From positions 62,001 through 126,000 of the forward strand of contig NZ_VKAB01000031.1 in NCBI RefSeq assembly GCF_009769385.1: a stretch of 64,000 bases of DNA, written 5' to 3'. Origin of the DNA: Saccharothrix deserti. GTDB lineage: Bacteria > Actinomycetota > Actinomycetes > Mycobacteriales > Pseudonocardiaceae. Of this stretch, positions 58,829-64,000 are shown piece by piece (position 1 is the stretch's first letter; the number at the start of each line of letters is the position of its first letter). The notes beneath the pieces were generated by a model, which was given only the letters and a program-made list of their open reading frames with translations, had not been told where the DNA came from and made no database searches. Both the position numbers and the translations under genes were made by a program.

Positions 58829-59419
58829 GTGACGGGCGGTTACCTGAAAGGCCGGATCCGCCGCGAGGACATCATCACGGCGGCGGTCGCGGTCTACGGC
58901 GAGGCCGGGTACCACGGCTCTTCGCTGCGCGAGATCGCCAAGCGCGCCGGGATCACGCACGCCGGCCTGCTGTACTACTTCCCGACCAAGGAAGCGCTGC
59001 TCGCCGCCGTGCTGGAACGCCGTGACGCGGAGGACGCCGAGCGCGAGCAGCTGGAAGCCCCGCCCGGTCTCGACGTCCTGCGCCACTTCCTCGCCCTGGC
59101 CGAGCACAACGTCCGCCACCCCGGCATCGTCGACCTCTACTCGCGCCTGGCCGCCGAGGCCGTCGCCGCCGACCACCCGGCGCACGACTACTTCGTCCGC
59201 CACTACCGCGGAGCGCGGGCGGGCGTGGTGGACTCGTTCCGCGCCCTCGCGGACAGCGGCGAGTTGCGCCCGGACGTCGACCCGGCGGCGGCGGCGCTGA
59301 CGTTCATCGCGCTGATGGACGGCTTGCAGGTGCAGTGGTTGACCACGCCGGACGAGGTGGACCTCGTCGGCTCGCTGCGGTTCTACCTGCGGAGCCTGCT
59401 CACCGTCCCGCTCGACTAG
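58829..59419 (+). CDS. TetR-family transcriptional regulator
   Basis: A 196-residue regulator from GTG 58829. The helix-turn-helix is Y-H-G-S-S-L-R-E-I-A-K-R-A-G-I-T-H-A-G-L-L-Y-Y-F (about 28-51), followed by the usual P-T-K-E-A-L-L link and a TetR_C-like ligand domain. Its likely targets are the convergent sugar oxidoreductase/isomerase operon, given the strong palindrome upstream of that operon, or its own promoter. This is inferred from position only. Its stop codon is inside the 14-bp tandem units. Confidence 0.88.
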   Translation: MTGGYLKGRIRREDIITAAVAVYGEAGYHGSSLREIAKRAGITHAGLLYYFPTKEALLAAVLERRDAEDAEREQLEAPPGLDVLRHFLALAEHNVRHPGIVDLYSRLAAEAVAADHPAHDYFVRHYRGARAGVVDSFRALADSGELRPDVDPAAAALTFIALMDGLQVQWLTTPDEVDLVGSLRFYLRSLLTVPLD

Positions 59420-59447
59420 TCCCGGTCGCCTGGTCCCGCTCGACTAG
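59405..59447. repeat. Three tandem 14-bp units across two convergent stops
   Basis: Units GTCCCGCTCGACTA at 59405-59418 and 59433-59446 are identical; the one between (59419-59432) differs at three positions. The TetR gene stops in unit 1 and the Gfo/Idh gene in unit 3 (TAG on either strand, from the palindromic CTAG). Confidence 0.88.
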
Positions 59448-60535
59448 GCGGCCACGTGCGGGTTCCAGTCGACCGGTAACGCGGGCGGCGGCTCGACCGT
59501 GCTGGCGACGTCCACCGAACGCCCGAGCGTGATGGACTCCTCGATGGCCACCATCGCGTCGAGCACGTGGTAGGCGAGCGCACCGGACGCCCGTTCCGGC
59601 TCACCGGCCCGGATCGACCGCGCCAACTCCAGCACACCGGTGCCGCGTGACGCCGAATGTCCTTCCGCCGCAACCGTTTCCACACCGTCGAACAGGTGCA
59701 GCGTGGTCGCGCCGTCGAACCCGTTCGGGTCGGGCAGCACGGCGGTGCCGAGCGTGCCGGCCACCTCCACGAAGCCTATGCGCGGCAACGCCGAGTCGAA
59801 GCTCAGCACCACCTGCGCCGACCCGCCACGGGTGAACTCGACCAGCGCCGTCACCGTGGTCGGCACGGTCACCGCGAACTCGACGCCCGCACGCGGCCCG
59901 GCCCCGATCACCCGCGTGTCCCGCGCCCGGCCGCCGGTGGCGGTGACCCGGCGGATCGGGCCGAACAGGTGCACCAGCCCGGTCAGGTAGTACGGCCCCA
60001 TGTCGAGCAGCGGCCCGCCACCCGCCTGGAACAGGAACTCCGGCGCGGGGTGCCAGCTCTCCGGCCCCGGCGTCTGGAACAGGGCGAGCGCGGTGCGCGG
60101 CTCCCCGATCCGACCGGCGTCGACGGCGCGCCGCGCGGTCTGCCACCCGGCGCCCAGCACGGTGTCCGGCGCGCACGCGACCCGCAGTCCCCGTTCGGCG
60201 GCGCGGTCGAGCAGCTTGCGGGCGGACTGCCGGTCCAGCCCGAGCGGTTTCTCCACCCACACGTGCTTGCCCGCGTCGAGCGCGGCCAGGCCGACGTCGA
60301 CGTGCGCGGCCGGGATGGTCAGGTTGACCACCAGCTCGATGTCCGGGTCGGCTAACAGCTCGGCGACCCCGCACGATCGCGGCACGCCGTGCCGGGTGGC
60401 CTGCGCCGCCGCCCGCGCCGGGTCGAGGTCCGCGACGGCGAGCACCCGCACGTCCGGGAAACCGGTGAGGTTGCTCAGGTACGTGTCGCTGATGACGCCC
60501 GCGCCGATGACGCCGACGCCGACCGGGGCGCTCAT
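59444..60535 (-). CDS. Gfo/Idh/MocA-family oxidoreductase
   Basis: A 363-residue NAD(P)-dependent enzyme. The Rossmann motif is V-I-G-A-G-V-I-S near residue 9. The family catalytic E-K-P is in H-V-W-V-E-K-P-L near 95, and the C-terminal substrate domain follows from about 125 (G-G-G-P-L-L-D-M-G-P-Y-Y-L). It oxidises or reduces a sugar-like substrate. ATG 60535 overlaps the isomerase stop by 4 bp, so the two genes are coupled, probably as successive steps of one carbohydrate pathway. Confidence 0.92.
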   Translation of the reverse strand: MSAPVGVGVIGAGVISDTYLSNLTGFPDVRVLAVADLDPARAAAQATRHGVPRSCGVAELLADPDIELVVNLTIPAAHVDVGLAALDAGKHVWVEKPLGLDRQSARKLLDRAAERGLRVACAPDTVLGAGWQTARRAVDAGRIGEPRTALALFQTPGPESWHPAPEFLFQAGGGPLLDMGPYYLTGLVHLFGPIRRVTATGGRARDTRVIGAGPRAGVEFAVTVPTTVTALVEFTRGGSAQVVLSFDSALPRIGFVEVAGTLGTAVLPDPNGFDGATTLHLFDGVETVAAEGHSASRGTGVLELARSIRAGEPERASGALAYHVLDAMVAIEESITLGRSVDVASTVEPPPALPVDWNPHVAA

Positions 60536-61266
60536 GCGCCGACCCCGGCCAGGAACGCGTGGCTGGCCGCGATGCCGTCGAACACGTCACCGTCGTAGGC
60601 GTCGAACTCGACCACGTGCAACGCGTCCGGCGCGGCGGCCAGCACCTCGGCCACCGGCACCCGCCCCTGCCCGGCCGGCACCTGACCCGAACCGTCCTGC
60701 GCGAGCCCGCCGTCCTTGACGTGGATCGCGTGCACCCGGTCGCCGAGGCGGCGCAGCAGCGCGGGCGCGTCCTCGCCGCCGACCGTCGCCCAGTAGGTGT
60801 CGACCTCCAGCACGACCCGGGGATCGAGTCGGTCGGCCAGCACCTCGAACGCGCTGCGGCCGTCGATCCGGGACGCCAACTCCCACCAGTGGTTGTGGTA
60901 GCCGACGCGGACACCGTGCTCGGCGGCGACCTCGGCGGCGGCGTTCAGGGCGGACGCGGTGGCCGCGATGTCCGCCGGATCATTCCACTTCTCGGGCCCC
61001 ACGAACGGATCGATGACGACTTCGATGCCGCAGTCGGCCGCGACGGCGAACACGGCGTGCTGGTCGGCCCCGATGAGCTGCGCGTGCGCGGTCGGCGCGG
61101 TGAGGCCGTGTTCGGGGAGCACGGTGCGCAGGACGTCCGCGTTCTCGACGACCCCGTAGGGCTCGACGCGGGTGAAGCCGATCGCGGCGAGCCGCCGCAG
61201 GGTGTCGTCGGGATCGGCCGCGAACGCGTCGCGGACCGAGTACAGCTGCACGGAGGTTCTGCTCAT
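60532..61266 (-). CDS. Sugar phosphate isomerase/epimerase
   Basis: A 244-residue TIM-barrel enzyme starting at ATG 61266 behind AGGAGC. It shows S-V-Q-L-Y-S-V-R at the N-terminus, Y-H-N-H-W-W-E-L near 135 with metal-binding His/Glu, L-E-V-D-T-Y-W-A near 170 and I-H-V-K-D near 195. Unlike its Tat-exported relative it has no signal and is cytosolic. It is first in a two-gene unit with the Gfo/Idh enzyme and has a strong palindrome and a LacI-like site 75-113 bp upstream, suggesting induction by a sugar. Confidence 0.9.
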   Translation of the reverse strand: MSRTSVQLYSVRDAFAADPDDTLRRLAAIGFTRVEPYGVVENADVLRTVLPEHGLTAPTAHAQLIGADQHAVFAVAADCGIEVVIDPFVGPEKWNDPADIAATASALNAAAEVAAEHGVRVGYHNHWWELASRIDGRSAFEVLADRLDPRVVLEVDTYWATVGGEDAPALLRRLGDRVHAIHVKDGGLAQDGSGQVPAGQGRVPVAEVLAAAPDALHVVEFDAYDGDVFDGIAASHAFLAGVGA

Positions 61267-61339
61267 CCCAGCTCCTGACGTCGACGTCGGCGGCAGTGCG
61301 TGCGGTGCTGCGGTGCGCGATGCCCTGCGGGCACCGGGT

Positions 61340-61379
61340 GGAAGCGCTCCCAAGATTTCTACCACTTGGTAGAAATCTT
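61340..61379. promoter_or_regulatory. 28-bp AT-rich palindrome and LacI-like half-site
   Basis: A perfect inverted repeat has 13-bp arms (AAGATTTCTACCA at 61352-61364 and its complement at 61367-61379) around CT. Just outside it, GGAAGCGCTCCC (61340-61351) is one base from a symmetric LacI-family operator core. Both lie upstream of the isomerase/Gfo-Idh operon and about 40 bp beyond the permease stop. A terminator role is less likely, since no T-tract follows on the minus strand. Confidence 0.6.
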
Positions 61380-61417
61380 CACCAGAGTCCAGCCCGCCGC
61401 GAATCGGCGCGGAGCTG

Positions 61418-62434
61418 TCACGAGGTCGCGGTCTTGCGGGTGCGGCGCGCCCGCGCCGGTGGCGGCACCACCGGCGCCTCGCACCCCGAAGGGCACTGCG
61501 CCAACTGCGTGCACACCACGACCGGCCCGACCATCGACGTCACGACCAGCGAACCGTCCGCCCTGGTGGTGAGCGTGACCGTGGCGGACGGCTCGGCCGA
61601 CGGCGCGTGCCGCGCGTGGTCCCTGGTGCGCCGGTTGAACGCGGCCAACCCGATCAACCCGAACGCGGTCAACCACACCAACCCGAGCGACGCGTAACCC
61701 AACGCACCGCGCGACGTGAACCCCGCCGCCGCACCCGCCTGCATCGACCCGTACGTCGGCAGGAACCGCACCACGGCCTGCGTGTCGGCCGGGTTGATGA
61801 TGGGGTTCTGCACCATCACGTCCACCAGCGACACCATGATGATCACGAACATGCCCGCCAGCTCGGTGGACAGCGCCAGGCCGAGCACGATCCCCAGCCC
61901 GCCGTAGGTGAGGCCGCTGGTGAACAGGCTCAGCGTCATCAGGCCCGGTTGCAGCGGGTCCCAGTACAGCGTCATGACGAACCCGGCGTAGCCCGCGACG
62001 ACCGCCGCCACCAGCACCAGACCGGCGAGCTTCGCCACCAGCAGGCACGCCCGGGAGTGGCCCGCCAGCACCAGCCGCTGGTCGAACGCGCTCGACCGGC
62101 GCACCGCGGCGAACATCATGAACCCGATGATCAACGTGACCGCGTTGATCGCGCCGGACACCATGGCCAACTCGTTGGCGTTCACCGGCAACGGCCCGCG
62201 CACCACCCGGGAGTGGTACTCCACCGTGTCCGACGGGATGATCGCGCGCACGATCCCCAGCCAGACCGGGATGAAGAACACCACCAGCGCCAACGCCAAC
62301 CGGTTGCGCGCGTGCTGGGCGACCTCGAACCCGATCGCCTTCACCAGCGACGCCTGCCACGTCGTCTGGTCGTCCAGGGAAGCCTTGTACGACTTGATGT
62401 CCGCCACGACCGCGGCCAACGGACTCACGCGCAC
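61418..62434 (-). CDS. ABC transporter permease (ABC-2 type) with C-terminal tail
   Basis: A 338-residue membrane protein from GTG 62434 (GTG 62428 is possible). Six hydrophobic segments lie at about 45-285. Large soluble loops and V-N-A-N-E-L-A-M-V-S-G-A-I-N are typical of ABC-2-type permeases. After the last helix comes a tail of about 60 residues with V-V-V-C-T-Q-L-A-Q-C-P-S-G-C near the end, three Cys that could bind metal. It is encoded 67 bp downstream of its likely ATPase partner, and together they would export an unknown compound. Confidence 0.78.
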   Translation of the reverse strand: MRVSPLAAVVADIKSYKASLDDQTTWQASLVKAIGFEVAQHARNRLALALVVFFIPVWLGIVRAIIPSDTVEYHSRVVRGPLPVNANELAMVSGAINAVTLIIGFMMFAAVRRSSAFDQRLVLAGHSRACLLVAKLAGLVLVAAVVAGYAGFVMTLYWDPLQPGLMTLSLFTSGLTYGGLGIVLGLALSTELAGMFVIIMVSLVDVMVQNPIINPADTQAVVRFLPTYGSMQAGAAAGFTSRGALGYASLGLVWLTAFGLIGLAAFNRRTRDHARHAPSAEPSATVTLTTRADGSLVVTSMVGPVVVCTQLAQCPSGCEAPVVPPPARARRTRKTATS

Positions 62435-62501
62435 ACCTCGCTAGCGCTCGGCGTGGCAAGAGCCCAGGACGCTGTGTTGAATGATTCGCTCGCAAGCTCG
62501 C

Positions 62502-63128
62502 TCACGTTGCCACCCCTGCCTCTTCCACGACCTGACCGCCGCGCAGCCGGTGCAGCCGGTCGAACCGTTCCACGTCGTGCGCGATGTGCGAGATGACGAG
62601 CACCGACTGGCCGCGGTCGCGCAACTCCTTGGTGATCGACCAGAACGCGAGGTAGTTGTCCCAGTCGAAACCCTGGTACGGCTCGTCCATCAGCACCACG
62701 CCCGGGTCGTGCATGAGCGCCAGCACCAGGTTCAGCTTCTGCCGGGTGCCGCCGCTGAGCACACCCGCCTTGGTGCGCCGGTAGCCCGCGAGGTCCAGCC
62801 GTTCCAGCAGCTCCTGCGCCCGATCGAGTGACGGGAGGCGGTAGGCGCACTGGAAGTAGCGGAGGTGCTGCTCCACGGTCAGCTCGTCGTTGACCACGAT
62901 CCGCTGCGGGCAGTAGCCGAGCCGGTCGCGGTGCACCACGGCGCCGCGATCGGGCTTCAGCTCACCGGAGAGCACCCGCAGCAGTGTCGTCTTGCCCGCG
63001 CCGTTCTCACCGATGATCCCCATGATCTCCCCGCGCCGCAGGGAGAAGTCGACGCCCCGCAGCACCTGGCGCGCGCCGAACGCCTTGTGCAGGTCGACCG
63101 CGCGCAGCGTGAAGTCCGGTGTGGACAT
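62502..63128 (-). CDS. ABC transporter ATP-binding protein
   Basis: A 208-residue ATPase starting at ATG 63128, within a longer open frame. Motifs: Walker A G-E-N-G-A-G-K-T-T near 43, signature L-S-G-G-T-R-Q-K-L near 138 (the usual GGQ replaced by GGT), Walker B V-V-L-M-D-E-P-Y-Q-G near 160 and the H-loop V-I-S-H-I. The chain is short, at the lower end for the family. It follows the polyprenyl synthase gene by 5 bp and precedes the permease gene, forming one operon. Linking an isoprenoid synthase to an exporter suggests terpenoid export (inference). Confidence 0.9.
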   Translation of the reverse strand: MSTPDFTLRAVDLHKAFGARQVLRGVDFSLRRGEIMGIIGENGAGKTTLLRVLSGELKPDRGAVVHRDRLGYCPQRIVVNDELTVEQHLRYFQCAYRLPSLDRAQELLERLDLAGYRRTKAGVLSGGTRQKLNLVLALMHDPGVVLMDEPYQGFDWDNYLAFWSITKELRDRGQSVLVISHIAHDVERFDRLHRLRGGQVVEEAGVAT

Positions 63129-63133
63129 GCCGG

Positions 63134-64000
63134 TCACCTCGCGCGGCGGGTCGCGCAGGTGACCAGCTCCGCCAGCGGCGGCTTGGCGGCGGGGTCCATC
63201 GACGCCGACCGCAACGCGCTCAACGCCCGTTCGGCGCGGATGCCGATCAGCCGCTCCACCCGTTCCGCGGCGCCGGTCGCGAGCACCACGTCCCGCAGCA
63301 GCCCGGCCCGCTGCTCGTCCAGGTCCGGATCGCCGTGCAGGGCCGAGATCACCTCCCGCTGCTCGGGTGTGGCCTGCTGCCACGCCAACGCCATCAGCAC
63401 GGTCGGCTTGCCGCCGCGCAGGTCGTCCACGTCGGGCTTGCCGGTCACCCCCGGGTCGCCGAACACGCCCAGCAGGTCGTCGCGGAGCTGGAACGCCTCG
63501 CCGACCGGTCTGCCGTAAGCGCTGCACGCCCGCATCAGCGTCGCGTCGCCGCCGGCCAGCGCGGCGCCGATGCGCATCGGCAGCTCCACCGAGTACCGGG
63601 CGGTCTTGAGCCGGATCATCCGCCACGCCGCGCGCACCGGATCGACCTTGGACCGCGGCTTGCCGCCCAGGTCGAGGTACTGCCCGGCGATCAGCTCGGT
63701 GCGCATGGTGTGCAGCAGCGCGCGCACCTCGCGCCACCGCGCCTCGTCCACCTCCGCCCGGTCCAGCAGCTCGTCGGACCACGCGAAGCACAGGTCGCCC
63801 ACCAGGATCGCGAGGTTCACGCCGAACCGCTCGGCCGCCCGCCCGTCGCCGGCGCCGTGACCGTCGAACCGTTCGGCGAGCACCCGGTGCACGGTCGGCC
63901 GGCCACGGCGCAGCACGGAGCCGTCCATGATGTCGTCGTGCACGAGCGCGAAGGTGTGGAACATCTCCAGCGCGGCGCCCGCCCACACCACCGCGCTGTT
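63134..64000 (-). CDS. Polyprenyl (geranylgeranyl-type) diphosphate synthase, 5' truncated at window edge
   Basis: The visible 289 codons run off the right edge, so the N-terminus is missing. Both Asp-rich motifs of trans-isoprenyl synthases are present: H-D-D-I-M-D-G-S near the visible start (first motif, about base 63920) and Q-L-R-D-D-L-L-G-V-F-G-D near 63480 (second motif). G-Q-Y-L-D-L and K-T-A-R-Y lie between. Product chain length cannot be told without the residues before the first motif. It condenses IPP with allylic diphosphates in the cytosol. It is transcribed together with the ABC genes. Confidence 0.92.
   Translation of the reverse strand, partial: NSAVVWAGAALEMFHTFALVHDDIMDGSVLRRGRPTVHRVLAERFDGHGAGDGRAAERFGVNLAILVGDLCFAWSDELLDRAEVDEARWREVRALLHTMRTELIAGQYLDLGGKPRSKVDPVRAAWRMIRLKTARYSVELPMRIGAALAGGDATLMRACSAYGRPVGEAFQLRDDLLGVFGDPGVTGKPDVDDLRGGKPTVLMALAWQQATPEQREVISALHGDPDLDEQRAGLLRDVVLATGAAERVERLIGIRAERALSALRSASMDPAAKPPLAELVTCATRRAR

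Noticed and set aside
1..64000. tRNA, rRNA, riboswitches, insertion sequences, integrases and attachment sites
   Set aside because: None could be supported on reading the window on both strands.

Overview
This 64 kb window is very GC-rich (about 72% by eye) with strongly G/C-ending codons, many GTG starts and several apparently leaderless genes. Together with LAL/LuxR, XRE-membrane and FxSxx-COOH genes this points to an actinomycete, most likely of the Pseudonocardiaceae (Saccharothrix/Lentzea/Actinosynnema type). That placement is an inference from gene content, not from a marker gene. The window is chromosomal in character: no rRNA, tRNA, transposase, integrase, plasmid or phage gene was seen.

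Region 1 (1-21.7 kb) looks like a conflict/peptide-modification neighbourhood. After a truncated LysR regulator come a SLATT membrane protein and a SLOG(LSDAT)-membrane protein in an overlapping pair (923-2616), a zinc-ribbon SDR protein lacking the catalytic Tyr (2684-4084) and two overlapping P-loop ATPases (4242-7479). A divergent FxSxx-COOH RiPP-type locus follows. Leftward it reads: a 55-residue precursor ending F-E-S-S-L (13414-13581, too short for routine gene calling), the MinD/TIR-like/NB-ARC/TPR protein FxsT, an unrecognised 320-residue protein and a cation/proton antiporter. Rightward it reads: the radical SAM/SPASM maturase FxsB and, overlapping it, a stand-alone HExxH enzyme with an intact metal motif. 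A TM0106-type RecB nuclease-helicase and a twice-frameshifted HSP90-like ATPase gene end the region.

Region 2 (21.8-31.6 kb): two tandem sortase-anchored surface proteins with Thr-rich stalks, a polyol/sugar ABC uptake operon with its dehydrogenase and DeoR regulator (no ATPase gene), an Old Yellow Enzyme reductase divergent from a MarR regulator, a short crotonase-like gene and a lipoprotein.

Region 3 (31.6-46.6 kb): a TrmB/LuxR-like regulator, a secreted subtilisin with P-domain, a class II lanthipeptide synthetase (LanM) overlapping a Cys-free 71-residue gene, a large LAL regulator, a LppX-like lipoprotein, a MOSC protein, PaaZ, a luciferase-like monooxygenase and a PAC2 protein.

Region 4 (46.6-64 kb): an unusual GntR-TetR fusion regulator divergent from a frameshifted FAD monooxygenase and an ABC exporter, an Asp/Glu racemase, secreted beta-sandwich and FnIII proteins, a pentapeptide-repeat membrane protein, an XRE-membrane-beta-trefoil protein, two sugar isomerase/epimerase loci with striking palindromes, a kinase-like protein, TetR, and at the right edge an ABC transporter next to a truncated polyprenyl diphosphate synthase.

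Two patterns cut across the window. First, several convergent gene junctions carry short tandem duplications whose units contain the stop codons. Second, three single-base frameshifts interrupt two otherwise intact genes. The longest stretch without a gene is the 278 bp before the kinase-like gene (57482-57759); no gene-free stretch reaches 300 bp.
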